The notes under the pieces were generated by a model. That model saw only the letters and a program-made list of their open reading frames with translations. It did no database searches and had not been told where the DNA came from. A stretch of DNA of 64,000 nt from Spiroplasma tabanidicola (GTDB taxonomy: Bacteria > Bacillota_I > Bacilli_A > Mycoplasmatales > Mycoplasmataceae): contig NZ_CP046276.1 of the NCBI RefSeq assembly GCF_009730595.1, positions 186,001 to 250,000 on the forward strand. Reading direction: 5' to 3'. Of this stretch, positions 34,229-47,899 are shown piece after piece; the first letter of the stretch is position 1, and each line of letters opens with the position of its first letter. Made by a program: the position numbers and the translations under genes.

Positions 34229-35479
34229 ATGATTAATAAAAAAGACTATTATAAAATTTTAGATGTTAATAAAGAAACTAAAATTAAAGATATTAAAAAA
34301 TCATATAAAGACAAAGCAAAAGAACTAAATGTTAATGTTGACATGGAAAATAAAAACGATTTTATAGAGTTATGTGAAGCTGCAATTGTATTGACTGATA
34401 AAAAAAAGAAAAGGCTTTATGACAATGGTGGTTTTGAAAAAGTTTATGGAAATAATCTAGAAAATTATACAGTTTTAAGTTTTGATGATTCTTATAAATT
34501 TTTTATGGGTAAATATAAAGATACAAATAACAAAATTTTTTTAAATAAGTTTACAAATTTTCAAGAAAAAGTTTATGGTTTAACAACAAGTGGTTTTAAT
34601 TTTAAGTCTTTAAAATGAAAAACTGATGGTTTAATTTTTCTGGCATCAACTTTATTTTTTCCATTTTTAATTTCTGTTATGGCAAAGTTGCTTTTTACTT
34701 GATCTGATAAAACTGAAACTGCATTGCAATTCATATATATTATTTCTGTTACAGTTGGGGCAATTGTTTTGATTGCATATCATAAATCTGGTTATTTTAA
34801 ATATGGTTATGCATGACAGTTTTTATTTGTAATAATACCTTTATTAGCATTAATTTTGGTTATCGCATTTTCAAATGCTAATCAATATATTTTAGCTATG
34901 GTTGTAAATTTAGTTCCAAAATTCATATTACTTATCTTGATACTTTATATTGATAAAAAAACAAGAAAAATAATTATAGAAACATTTAAAAAACATTGAT
35001 TAACACTTTTAATCACTTGTGTTTTTGGATTTATAATAATTATAGGAATAAATTTATTAGTGTCTGGAGTGATAGAGCAAAAATTATTTAAGTTAGCAGA
35101 ATCTAAAAATGAGTCTAATTTAGCAGGAGCATTATCTGATCAAAATGCTTCTAAAACAACAAAAATAACATATGCAATTTTATTAGTTCTTTATGCAGTG
35201 ATGGTGGCTCCTTTTGTTGAGGAAATGGCATTTAGAAGTGCTTGATTTTTAAACGTTTCAAATAAATGATTAGCATATGTAACAAGCTCAATTGCATTTG
35301 GGTTTATTCACTATGGATTTAGTGGAGATTTTGAACACGTACTTTCATATTCAGCAGGAGGATTTATTCTTGGTGGAGTATTTATATGAACCAAAGGAAA
35401 TATAACATACAGTTGATTGGTTCACATGGGAAACAACTTATTTGCAGTAATTGTGTTATTAGTAAGCGTAAGTTGATAG
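34229..35479 (+). CDS. J-like domain fused to a CPBP-family intramembrane metalloprotease
   Basis: 416 residues. Residues 1-70 look like a DnaJ J-domain (KKDYYKILDVNKETKIKDIKKS, then KKKRLYDNGG), but the HPD tripeptide needed to stimulate Hsp70 is replaced by NVN. From about residue 130 there are about seven to eight membrane helices. The last part has the CPBP (CAAX-protease/bacteriocin-processing) motifs: EEMAFR with E331, E332 and R336; FIHYGF; and the VHMGNN HxxxN. The metal site looks complete, so the protease part may be active. GGAG precedes the ATG. The pseudouridine synthase gene follows seven bases after the stop. Substrate unknown. Confidence 0.82.
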
Positions 35480-35486
35480 GAGAAAT

Positions 35487-36380
35487 ATGACAATATTAAA
35501 AGTAAATAAAAATGATGAAAATCAAACAATTTTTAATTTTATTAAAAAGAATTTTAAAACAACAAGTTTATCAGTTATATATAAATGATTTAGAACCAAT
35601 AAAATAAAATTAAATGAAAAAAGAATTAAAGATCAAAAGAGAGTTTTAAAATTAGGAGATGAAATCAAAGTTTATGATAGTGCTTCTATTTCTAAAAGAA
35701 ATGAAGAAAAACTTGTAGATTATTCTGAATTAAAAATAATATATGAAGATGAAAATTTATTAATTGTAGATAAACCTTCAAATCTTGAAATGCATTCTTT
35801 AATAAACATTTGTTTAGATCAAATAGTAAGAAGTTATTTGATAGATACTAATAAATATGATGTGGAACTTGAAAATAGTTTTGTAATAAGCCACGTTCAT
35901 CGCCTTGATAAATTAACAAAGGGATTAGTTATTTATGCCAAAAATAAAAAAAGTTTAGATATCTTATTACAAGCAATTCAAGATAAAGATAATATTGAAA
36001 AATTTTATCTAGCCAAATTGGAAAATAACAATATTAAAACAGGACTAATTGAAGGTTTTATTGATTATAATAGTGATACTCAATTAGCAAATTTCAGCTT
36101 AAAAGATAACAAGTTTTTTAAATCTTGTTCTCAAGAACAAAATTGATTTAATAAAGAAGAAAATATTTTAGAGGTAAAACTTTTGACCGGTAGAAAACAT
36201 CAAATCAGAGCAATTTGTTCTTATTTTAAATCTCCAATAGTTGATGACTTTAGATATGGAGCTAAAAAATCTAAGAATAGATCAATTGATTTAATTGCGT
36301 ATAAATTAATATTTAAAAACTTTAGTGATGAATTAAGTTATTTAAATGACAAAGAATTTTGCTCCACATTCATTTTCTAA
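35487..36380 (+). CDS. RluA-family RNA pseudouridine synthase
   Basis: 297 residues. An S4-like RNA-binding part (about 1-75, with LNEKRIKDQKRVLKLGDEIK) is followed by the catalytic domain: IVDKPSNLEMHS, then HVHRLDKLTKGLVIYAK, where the D of HRLD is the catalytic base, then LLTGRKHQIRA. Likely targets 23S rRNA (RluC/RluD-like), but the exact uridine cannot be read from sequence. GGAG precedes the ATG; probably co-transcribed with the J-like/CPBP gene. Confidence 0.9.
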
Positions 36381-36413
36381 AATGTTATTATTATAAGGTT
36401 AGGGGGAAAAACT

Positions 36414-38333
36414 ATGTTATCTACAAAACAAAGTATTTTTAGTACTATTATAGGAACATTTATTTCCCTATTAAATACAATCATACAATTCTTACTAATT
36501 TATTGAGTTTTAGAAAAATATGGAACACAGTTTAACGGGTTTGTTAAAATTGTTGGTTCTTTTTCTATGCTTGTTTCAACAGCAGAGAGTTCATTAGGTA
36601 TTGCAACAACTATTTTATTAGTTAGACCAATTGCGCATAATGACTGAATCACAGCAAATGAAGTATATTCAACATCAAGAAAACTATATCGAAAAGCATG
36701 TAAATCAGAACTTGCCATTACTGCTGCTATTTGTTTGTTATATCCTTTATATGCAGGATTATCTTCTCAAGAAGGTATATTTAGTGCACAAAGCTGAGAA
36801 AATATTGCCATTCCTTTATCTGGAAAAGTAAGTGGAGATGCAAGTTATTGAGTGCTAATATTAATAGCATTTTCATTTGGGGCTAAAAATATTGTTGGTA
36901 ACTTTTGATTTAACTCAATCGAGTGTGTAATGGCAGCGGATAATAGAAATACTGTTAGAAGATTAATAATATTATTTAGCGATATTTTTATTTACTCATT
37001 GGTATTTTATTTGATGAGCTTAAACAACATTCCACCGTATATTCCATTTTTCAGTTTAATAATTTATAGTCCGATAAAAGGGTTTTTAGTTTCTCTATAT
37101 GTTAAGCGAAAATATTTGTGGTTAAAATTTTATAAAGATTTTAATAGTTTTAAATTAACTACAATTTCAAAAAGAATATCATATTCTTCAATCGGTACAT
37201 CAATTTTAATTAACTCAGATATGATAGTTGCTGCTTTGTTATTAGGATTAGGCGTTTCTTCAACACTTTCTTTATATTTGGTTATTGCTATAAATGTTAG
37301 ATTGATTATGACAAACTTTATAACTTCTTTTAGAGAATTTTTTATAACACTTGTTGCTCAAAGAGGAAGAATAAATTGAGATAGTTATTCAAAATATGAA
37401 CTTTATACATATTTAGTTGCTGCATTCACTTTTATAAATATTGCAATTTTATCTCCATATTTTGTAAGTGCTTTATATTCAGATCTTGCGTTATCAAATT
37501 TAGAATCAGGACATTTTGCAAATGCCGAAAGAGATGCTTTAACATTTATGTTTTTTAGTCCTAAATTTTCAATCTTATATGCTTTTTCAACCGCAATTAT
37601 AATTTTATGTGAAGGTCAAATTACTTTAATTCATGCAAAAGGAAGATATGGAGAGGTTTCTAAATTTCAAAATATTTTAGGAACCGTTTATATATTTGTG
37701 GTTTTAGGATTAGTATTTTTAGCAAAAAAATTTGCAATTGGTGGAGCAAATAATCAATTAATTTCTGGAATAGTTACTTTATATGTTGTAAAAGGACTAT
37801 TTTTAATTGTTAGATATTGTTATTTATGATTATATGTTTGAAGATATGCAACTTATAACTCAACTTGAAAACATGTTTGAAATAATATTGCTATATTATT
37901 CACAGCACCAACAACAATGACATTGTTTACATTATTATATTTAACAAAACATTTTGATATACAAGAAAAAGCAACTGGTACAAATACACCAATATTGCCA
38001 TTAGTAATATTATTCTTTGGGGTTATATTTATAAGCGGAATAGTTTTAATTTTAACTGCATATATTTTTTCACCAAAAATGATGAATGGAATTATGAAAA
38101 ATATGCCTTTAATAAGTAGAATCTTAAATAAAAAACAAACAAATGCAAGATTAAAAAGATTTGAAGAAAATGGTATTGACATTGAAAAAATTGTCGATAA
38201 AACCGATGAACTTGCTCCAGCAATTTATGGAATAGTGAGCGAATCTTCAGCGGCAGATTTATCACTTGATACAATCGATATTAATGTTGAACAAAAAAAT
38301 GATAAAATTTATGTTTTAAAAGGAAAAGATTAA
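36414..38333 (+). CDS. multidrug/oligosaccharidyl-lipid/polysaccharide-type flippase
   Basis: 639 residues with about 14 membrane helices, resembling Wzx/MATE-like flippases (MOP superfamily): an N-terminal FSTIIGTFISLLNTIIQFLL, LGIATTILLVRP and repeated polar breaks between helices. The C-terminal 75 residues are a soluble tail (KKQTNARLKRFEENGIDIEK and on). AGGGGG precedes the ATG. It neighbours a large polytopic protein that could be a glycosyltransferase, so the pair may make and flip a surface glycolipid; this is inference. A terminator follows. Confidence 0.7.
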
Positions 38334-38358
38334 ACCTTATTTAAATAAGGTTTTTTAT
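38332..38358 (+). terminator. terminator after the flippase-like gene
   Basis: AAACCTTAT pairs with ATAAGGTTT around TTAA, followed by T. It overlaps the stop codon. Confidence 0.88.
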
Positions 38359-38394
38359 TTGAATATAGTCTTAATATCAAAAGTTATATAATGA

Positions 38395-38400
38395 TATAAT
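38395..38400 (+). promoter_or_regulatory. -10 element for the polytopic membrane protein gene
   Basis: TATAAT sits five bases before an ATG at 38405 and 17 bases before the ATG at 38417. A transcript starting about seven bases after it would lack the first ATG's upstream region, which supports the second ATG as the start. Confidence 0.5.
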
Positions 38401-38416
38401 CAAAATGGTGAAATTA

Positions 38417-40039
38417 ATGGGAAGTTCAAACATCATTATTCCAATAGCTATTGCGATAACATGTATATTTGTTTTTTATGCATCTGGTGTAATTATTTTG
38501 GAGTTAATTAAATTTAAAACAAAAAATCCATATGCAGCAATTGCGGCAGGATTTTTTTCATATTTTACATTTATTTCAATATTTACCTTTCCATTACAAT
38601 TAATCTCAGTTTTACCTTATATATTTTTTATATATTATTTATGAGCCTTATCAATTGTTTATATAATATTTTGCTTAGTTTTTGCAAAACATTGATTGTC
38701 TTTAAATTTATTAAGTAAAAATCTATGATTTTTTATTTTAGCAGTAATAGTTATTGGTGTTGCAACATATTTTGAATATAAAAAATTAGGAATAGAAAAT
38801 GAGTTTTCTAGACATAAAAATATTTTATCCATACTTTCATGATTAAGAGATAATCCAGTTTCATTTTTTAACAATTCTACATTATTTAACTTCTTAGGTT
38901 TTAGACCTTTTCAAGGTTGATATACCTTCCAATTATCAATGATAATTTTAACTGGAGTACAAAGCTATCAATATCAAGATATAATTATGCCTTTATCATT
39001 TATACTTGATGTATTTTTATGTGCTTCAATATTTATAACAATGTTTGATTCGTTTGATAAAACTAGCACAGCTTATAAAAAATATGCTTTATACATCTTA
39101 TCATTATTTTTATTTACATTAACAAAAATTGCATTTATACATTATGATTATGCTTATTGAACTGGAGATACAATTTTCTTATACTTAATTTTTTATGCTA
39201 TGGTTTTAGCTTTAAGATATACAAACATTGGTTTTCGAGAAAGAAAGATGCCACTTTTTATCGGTTTAGTTATTGGAGGATATATTTCATTTTCATGAAA
39301 TAGTTCCTATCAAGTTTTATTTTTGATTTATTGTATTTTGTTTATTATTCAAAAAAAATATAATACAAATTTTACAAAAGACTTTTTAAAGATTTCTTCT
39401 ATTGCTGTAATTGATTTAATATTCTTTAATTTAGTTTCTAAATATTACATTCCAACAATTTTGTTTGCAGCAATATTATTATTAATAATTGTTACGACTT
39501 ATTTTATGTCAAAAAAATATTCAGCTGTTGTACGGTTTGAAACTTTTGTTGATTCAAAAATTACATTAGTAACATTGTTGCTACCAATTGTTTTTATGAT
39601 AGTTTCAATTGCAATGACTTTAAAAACAAATAGATCTTTTGTTGATCCAAAAGAAAGCTATTTGAATTTTTTATATGTTTGAACAAACTTATTGCCAAGT
39701 AACACTTTAAGATTTTGAGCAACCTTTATTGCTGCAATGTCAATATTGATTTTGTCTGTTGTTTGAGTTTTTTTAAGAAAAAAGTTTAAGCTATCACTAA
39801 TTACAGGGATTGTAGATTTAACATTAATAAATTATTTAACTTTTTATAATCCAATAGCTGTTAAGTTTATAAATTTAATTTATCCAATGATGAGTCAGTC
39901 GAATGGTTTAATTATGATTGTTCAAGGATCAGTACTTATGAATATTCTTGTCTATTGATTCTTTAATAAACAAGAAGAAAAAAATACTAAAAACAAAAGC
40001 GTGGTTGTGATAAAAAACTTTAATTGATTAAAACTATAG
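38417..40039 (+). CDS. polytopic membrane protein, possibly a GT-C-type glycosyltransferase
   Basis: 540 residues with about 12-13 membrane helices and an aromatic-rich loop (FLGFRPFQGWYTFQ). I start at 38417 because GGTGA lies five bases before it; the ATG at 38405 is closer to the -10 element. Multi-helix proteins of this kind next to flippases are often lipid-linked sugar transferases, but I see no clear catalytic motif, so the assignment is weak. CGG codes for Arg in VVRFE. ligA follows 10 bases after the stop. Confidence 0.7.
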
Positions 40040-40049
40040 GAGAAATTTT

Positions 40050-42046
<1,997 letters not shown>

Positions 42047-42047
<1 letters not shown>

Positions 42048-42337
42048 TGAAAATAAAAAAAGACTTAATATTTGAATTAGCTGAAGATATTATGTTAGAA
42101 ATAACTGATAAAGAAGCAGAAGATTTTTTAAAAATAGAAAATCAACTTTTAGAAAAGTTTAATAAAGCTTATGCAATAAATATCGAAGGGGTTGAACCTA
42201 GTCATTATTGTTTTGATTATGCAAATACTTTTTTAAGAGATGATGATGATATTAGAAAAATTGACAAGCAAGACTTTTTAAAAAATGCACCTAAAAAAGA
42301 CAATGACTATGTTGTTATAGAAAAGGTGGTTAAATAA
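42047..42337 (+). CDS. gatC: Asp/Glu-tRNA amidotransferase subunit C
   Basis: 96 residues, the usual size of GatC, which wraps around GatA and holds the GatCAB complex together. Recognised by position before gatA and gatB and by the C-terminal LRDDDDIRKIDKQDFLKNAP, which matches the family's LR-D-v-k segment. Overlaps ligA by one base. Confidence 0.88.
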
Positions 42338-42339
42338 TT

Positions 42340-43797
42340 ATGAATTTTAAAAACTTAACAATCGTTGATATTCACAATAAAATAAAAAATAAAGAATTAA
42401 AAGTTAAAGATTTAGTTGATAGTGTTTATGAAAATTTAAAAGCAGAGTTTAAATCAAATTTTTTAGTAACATTGATTGAAAATAAAAATAGTGAAAAAGA
42501 ATTACAAGAATTATTTGATGAAAATAAATTATTATCAGCAATTCCTTATGTAACAAAAGATAATATTTCAACAAAAAATATTTTAACTACAGCAGGATCA
42601 AATATTTTATCAAATTATTTTCCTCCTTATGATGCAACAATCACTGAACATTTAAAAAATGAACATACAATTTTACTAGGTAAGGCTTCTTTGGATGAAC
42701 TTGGAATGGGTGGAACTGGTTTGTTTGGTTTCAATGGAGAGGTAAGACATCCTAAAGATAGCGAAAGAATAGCAGGCGGTAGTTCAAGTGGTAGTGCGTA
42801 TGCTGTTGCAGCTGGATTAGTTCCTTTTGCAACTGGAACTGATACAGGAGATTCTATAAGAAAACCAGCAAGTTATTGTGGTATTGTTGGATTTAAACCA
42901 ACTTATGGAAGTATTTCAAGATATGGTGTTATACCATATGCTCCAAGTTTAGATCATTTAGGTTTTTTTACAAACTCAGTAGATGATGCTGCTATATTAA
43001 GTGATGCAACATTTAAACATGATCCTAAAGATTTTACTTCTATAAATAATGAAAATGAGTTTTATAAAAATATAAATAATTTAGATAAAAAAACTAAGTT
43101 TGGATTTTTAAAATCAGTTTTAAAATATTTTAAAGAAGATTTAAAAAAAGATTATCTTAATTTATTTGAAAAAATTAAAGCAGAAGGTTTTGAAGTAATT
43201 GAAATAGATTTTGATGAAAAATTATTAGCAACAATTCCTGCTGTTTATATGATGATTTCTTTTTCTGAAGGAGTTTCTACTCATGCAAATTTAGATGGTA
43301 TAAATTTTGGTAAGCGTGAAGAAGGTAAAGATTATAAAGATATAATGAAAAAAACACGTACAAAAAATTTTGGAAATACTGTTAAGAGAAGATTTACTAT
43401 TGGAAGTTTTCAATTAAAAAAAGAAAATCAAGAAGACTTACTTTTAAGATCAAAAAAAATTAGAAGATTAATTATTGAAGAATTAACAAAAGTTTTTAAT
43501 CAGATTGATATTTTATTTTTACCTCCATCATTAGATGTTGCACCAACTGTGAAAAATATTTTAGGAACAGATGTTGAAGAAAGAGGCGATCATGATGGAA
43601 TCTGAGTGGATGATATTTTAGAATTAGCAAACTTTAATGGTATGCCTTCAATTACAATTCCTTTTATAGAAAAAAATAATTTACCTATTGGAATAAATAT
43701 AAATGCAAAACCAAAAAATGACTTACAAGTTTTACAAGCTGCAAAGTTTTTAGAAAATCTAATAAAAAATAGCAAAAGAGGTGATTCACATGAATAA
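42340..43797 (+). CDS. gatA: Glu-tRNA(Gln) amidotransferase subunit A
   Basis: 485 residues. The amidase subunit of GatCAB, which releases ammonia from glutamine so that Glu-tRNA(Gln) becomes Gln-tRNA(Gln). The Lys-Ser-Ser triad region is visible: YVTKDN (Lys), GGSSSGSAYAV (Ser) and TGTDTGDSIRKPAS, where D replaces the more common G before S. It overlaps the gatB start by eight bases. AAAGGTGG precedes its own ATG. Confidence 0.95.
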
Positions 43798-45229
43798 TTT
43801 TGAAGTTATAATTGGAATTGAAAATCATGTCGAATTAAAAACGAAATCAAAAATGTTTTCACCAGCACCTGTAAGTTTTGGTAAAGAACCAAATACGCAA
43901 ATTTGTGAAATTGATTTAGGATATCCTGGGGCAATGCCAAGTGTGAATAAAGAAGGAGTTAAATATGCTCTTTTAGCTTGTAATGCATTGAACATGCAAA
44001 TTGATAAACTTTTAAGATTTGATAGAAAAAATTATTTTTATCCTGATCTAGTTAAAGGTTTTCAAATAACTCAACAATTTTTCCCAATTGGAAAAGAAGG
44101 AAGTTTAGAAATAATTTTAGAAAATGGTGAAACTAAAAAAATAGAAATTGAAAGATTGCATATTGAAGAAGATACTGCAAAACAAATTCACAAAGGTGAT
44201 TTAACTTTTTTAGATTATAATCGTAGCGGAATTGGTTTGGTTGAAATAGTTACCAAACCAGTTATAAGAAGTGCTTATGAAGCTGTAGAATACGTAAATA
44301 ATTTAAGAGAAATATTATTATTTCTTGGAGTAAGTGATGTAAAGATGAGCGAAGGTTCTTTACGTTGTGATGTAAATATTTCTTTAAGACCATATGGGTA
44401 TGAAGGTTTTGGAAACAAGGTTGAAATTAAAAATTTAAACTCATTAAATAATGTAAAAAAAGCAATAGAGTTTGAAATTGAAAGACAGTCAAAATTAATT
44501 TTAGATGGAAAAGTTGTGCAACAAGAAACCAGAAGATTTGATGAAACTAAGCAAGAAACTATTTTAATGAGAGTAAAAACTGATGCAATAGATTATAAAT
44601 ACTTTAGAGAACCAAATATTAATCCTATACTTTTAGATGATAATTGAGTGAAAGAAGTTATTGACAATTCGCCTGAACTTGCTAAACAAAAAAGAGTTCG
44701 CTATGTAGAAAAGTTTGGTTTAAGTTTAGATGATACAAATTATTTATTATCAAGTATTGAATTAACAAACTTTTTTGAAAAAGCAGTTTCATTTAATGTT
44801 GATCCAAAAAAAGTTGCAAACTATATAATCACAGATATTAAAGCTCTATTAAATAAAGAAAGTATAACTATTGATAAAACTCATTTAAAATCTGAAGATA
44901 TAGTTGATATCATTAAATATTTAGAGTCAGGATTAATTTCTTCAAAACATGTAAAAGCAATATTGCCAATAGCTTATGCAACTAATAAAACTGTTGAAGA
45001 AATAATAAAAGAAAATAATTTAAAATTAATTAGTGATGAAAATGAGATAATGCATTTTTTAAAACCAATTGTTGATAAAAATATTGATTTAATTAAAGAA
45101 CAATATGAAAATAGACCTGAAAGAGTTGAAAAAACTATAATGGGTCAACTTATGAAAGAAACTGCTGGAAATGTAAATCCAGATTTCGCAATGAGTTTAA
45201 TTAATAAGTTGATAAAAGAAGTAAAGTAG
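43790..45229 (+). CDS. gatB: Asp/Glu-tRNA amidotransferase subunit B
   Basis: 479 residues. The kinase/tRNA-binding subunit. The start at 43790 is set by AGAGGTGA; an in-frame GTG lies nine bases upstream. Seen: EVIIGIENHVELKTKSKMF, GYPGAMPSVN, LHIEEDTAKQIH, DYNRSGIGLVEIV and the C-terminal YqeY-like tail ending VNPDFAMSLINKLI. Asparaginyl-tRNA synthetase is encoded separately here, so the complex probably works mainly on Gln-tRNA. Confidence 0.96.
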
Positions 45230-45230
45230 A

Positions 45231-45276
45231 AAAATCTTCTTTTTTTATATAAAAAAAGAAGACTCATTAGTCTTCT
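45231..45276. terminator. overlapping hairpins serving gatB (+) and ktrA (-)
   Basis: TCTTCTTTTTTTAT / ATAAAAAAAGAAGA is a 14-base perfect palindrome. The partly overlapping AGAAGACT-CATT-AGTCTTCT followed on the minus strand by T7 is a classic terminator for ktrA and includes its stop codon. Confidence 0.82.
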
Positions 45277-45959
45277 AGATCAGCTCCTCTAATTTTTTCA
45301 ATTAGATTATTGATTATATTATTTTTAGCAAACACAACTAATAAGTCATCTTCTTTTAATGCTGTATATTCATCAGGAATCACTATTTTTCCGTTACGCT
45401 TAATTTGAACTATATTAAAATCTTTGTTTGTACTTAGTCCAGCTTCATTAATTGTTTTATCAATAATTTGTTCATCTTTTACAATAATATTTGTAAAACT
45501 ATATTCTCCATCTGTTGATTGTACATCACCATCTATATCAAATAATGATTTAGTCGCAATCAATTTACCTGTTAACACGTCGGGAATAATAATTTTATCT
45601 TCTTCAATTCCTAGTGCTAATAAAATTCTTTTGTGATGTCTATCTCTAGCATTAACTATAATATTTTCAACACCTAAGTCAATTAAGTTTAAAACCGTAA
45701 TAATTGATGCTTCCATGCTTGATCTTAAACTAACGATAACACAGTCAAATTGAGCAATTCCATTTCTTTCTAAAGCACTTTTATTTGTTGTATCTAAAAC
45801 TATTGCTTCTGCTGATTCAAAATCTGCTGCGTATAAATTAAGTTTTTCTTCATTAATATCAAATATTTTAATATATTGTTTTTTTTCATCTAATGTTTGA
45901 GCAACAGATAGTCCAAAAAAACTAGCTCCTATAATTGCAAAACTTTTCTTTTTAGCCAT
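45267..45959 (-). CDS. ktrA: potassium uptake regulatory protein KtrA (TrkA family)
   Basis: 230 residues. The cytosolic gating ring of the Ktr K+ channel: an N-terminal RCK/TrkA-N Rossmann domain (about 5-130) and a C-terminal TrkA-C domain (about 145-225, SFTNIIVKDEQIIDK). The nucleotide-binding loop reads GASFFG rather than GxGxxG, though the acidic residue after strand 2 (FDINEE) is kept. It is divergent from ktrB rather than in one operon. Confidence 0.93.
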   Translation of the reverse strand: MAKKKSFAIIGASFFGLSVAQTLDEKKQYIKIFDINEEKLNLYAADFESAEAIVLDTTNKSALERNGIAQFDCVIVSLRSSMEASIITVLNLIDLGVENIIVNARDRHHKRILLALGIEEDKIIIPDVLTGKLIATKSLFDIDGDVQSTDGEYSFTNIIVKDEQIIDKTINEAGLSTNKDFNIVQIKRNGKIVIPDEYTALKEDDLLVVFAKNNIINNLIEKIRGADLED

Positions 45960-45992
45960 TTTTTAAAGCCTCTTAACTTTCTAACTTTGTTT

Positions 45993-46022
45993 ATTATACA
46001 ACTCATTAACTTAACTTATCAA
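45993..46022 (-). promoter_or_regulatory. ktrA: ktrA promoter
   Basis: On the minus strand TTGATA (46022-46017) and TATAAT (45998-45993) are 18 bases apart. The sequence GTTGTATAAT here is repeated in inverted orientation in the ktrB promoter. Confidence 0.7.
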
Positions 46023-46040
46023 TTTAAATAAGACATATTT

Positions 46041-46070
46041 TTGATTTATAAAATAAAGTTGTTGTATAAT
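46041..46070 (+). promoter_or_regulatory. ktrB: ktrB promoter
   Basis: TTGATT (46041-46046) and TATAAT (46065-46070) are 18 bases apart. The -10 lies in GTTGTATAAT, an inverted copy of the ktrA -10 region. Confidence 0.72.
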
Positions 46071-46101
46071 TATAAAAGTTTAATGCTAGGAGCAGTTGAA
46101 A

Positions 46102-47739
46102 ATGGATAATTTGTTGGAAAAAAAACACGATAAAAAAAGTTTAAAATTGCAAAATAAGGAAAATAAAAAGCTTGCTTCACATAAGAAAAAAATTCAAAAA
46201 GATATTGCAAAAAAAACTACTTTTCAAAAACTAAAATCATGATGACCATTTTCAAAAATAAGTGGAAAAATCATAATTGGTTATTTATCTGCAATCATAA
46301 TTGGAGGTTTTTTATTATCTATTCCTGGTATTGTAAATGATAGAGAATCAGAATGAAATTTTATAACTGGAATGTTTACTGCTTCAAGTGCAATTTCTGA
46401 CACTGGAATAACAATATTACAAACAAACACACAATATAGTTTATTTGGACAAATTTTAATATTAGTAATGATAAAAATCGGTGGAATAGGATTGTTAACA
46501 ATTAAATTGGTTATTTTGGCATTGTTAAATCGAAAAATTTCACTTGATGATCAACATGTTGCAAAAAGTGAAAGAGGAACTGGAACGGTTGCAAATACTG
46601 TTGAAATGATTCGTGATGCATTTTTATTTTTAACTTTTATTGAAATAGCAGGAACGGGAGTATTATTTTTTGGATTTTATTTGACACCATTAACTGATAC
46701 AAGTCCTGTAAATACAAGTTTTGATGTAACAGATTCATATCATAATTTCTCAAGATCATTATGAGCTTCAATTTTTCATTCTGTTAGTGCGGTAAATAAT
46801 GCTGGGTTTGATATTATTTCAAATTCTTCATTACAACCTTATAATCAAGGAAATAATAGAGGATATGTATTGCAAGTTATTTTTATGCTGCAATGAATAA
46901 TTGGTGGTCTTGGTTATCCTACTTATCATGATATAAAAAGAAAAATTAAAGCAAGAAAAGAAGGTAAAAAAGTAAAATTTTCGTTATTTACAAAACTAAA
47001 TTTCGTTTTTTATACTATCTTATTAGTTGTAGGTCCAACCCTAGTTATTCTTTCAGAAGTATTGACGGTTGAAAAAAGCAAAATTATGTATCGTCCAACC
47101 GAAACTGAGGGGGTTTATGAAAAACAAAAAACTTATCAATGAGTTTTTGATATTATTTTTAACGTAACTTCCTGTCGTAACGCTGGGTTTTCAACAGTAG
47201 ATATTAATAACTTCACTGCTGGATCAAAATTTGTTATGGCAATTTGGATGTTTATTGGCGCTGCTCCTTCTTCTACAGCTGGAGGGATTAGAACAACAAC
47301 ATTTGCAATATGTTTAATTGCTATTATTTCAATTATTAGAAATAAACATTCTGTTGAAGCATTTAAGAAAAAAGTGCCAGATGAAACTGTAAGAAGAAGT
47401 TTTGCGGTTATATTTTTATCATTTTTTATTGTAGTTTTTAGTATTTTTGTAGTTTATCTTGATTCAAATAAAATGTTATATGACAGAAACATGAATACTG
47501 ATGATACTGAATATACAATTATTCAATTAATTGTATATGTTTCAAGTGCATTTGGAACGGTTGGTTTCCAGCCATTTGCAAATAGTGAAATTTTAGCAAT
47601 GGGAGTTGTAAGTAAAATTATGCTTGTTTTAACTATGTTTATTGGACAATTAGGTATTTCAAATACTTTGCTTGCTTTTGTAAAACCAAAAAACAAACAA
47701 AACTTTGGATATTTAGAAGAAGAAGTAACAATAGGATAA
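46102..47739 (+). CDS. ktrB: potassium uptake membrane subunit KtrB (TrkH family)
   Basis: 545 residues. The membrane channel partner of KtrA. A lysine-rich N-terminal tail of about 50 residues precedes four M1-P-M2 repeats. Selectivity-filter-like segments: SDTGITILQT, VNNAGFDIIS, CRNAGFSTVD and AFGTVGFQPF. GAAPSSTAGGIRTTTF is the typical TrkH/KtrB loop after the third repeat. TAGGAG precedes the ATG. Confidence 0.93.
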
Positions 47740-47801
47740 GAAAATTCTTAGATTTGAAAAAAAGTTTCAATTTATTAAAAAAGCTATATAAGGTATTATT
47801 T

Positions 47802-47834
47802 AAAGGGTTTTTCAAGTAATGAAAAACCCTTTTT
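47802..47834 (+). terminator. terminator after ktrB
   Basis: AAAGGGTTTTTC pairs perfectly with GAAAAACCCTTT around a seven-base loop, followed by T. It lies about 60 bases after the stop codon. Confidence 0.93.
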
Positions 47835-47836
47835 AG

Positions 47837-47864
47837 TTGCAAGTATATTTTAAAGTTGTATGAT
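47837..47864 (+). promoter_or_regulatory. promoter of the P-type ATPase gene
   Basis: TTGCAA and TATGAT are 16 bases apart, 36 bases before the ATG. Confidence 0.6.
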
Positions 47865-47899
47865 ATTGTTTAAGAGTATTTTCACAAGGGGAAAAATTT

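Noticed and set aside
38405-38416. ATG at 38405 as start of the polytopic membrane protein
   Set aside because: It lies five bases after TATAAT, so the transcript would begin at or after it; the ATG at 38417 has GGTGA at the right distance.
45424-45636. Plus-strand ORF inside ktrA
   Set aside because: Antisense to a well-conserved TrkA-type protein; no ribosome-binding site.
47639-47842. Minus-strand ORF across the ktrB end and terminator
   Set aside because: It overlaps a conserved gene and a strong terminator, and its composition is antisense-like.
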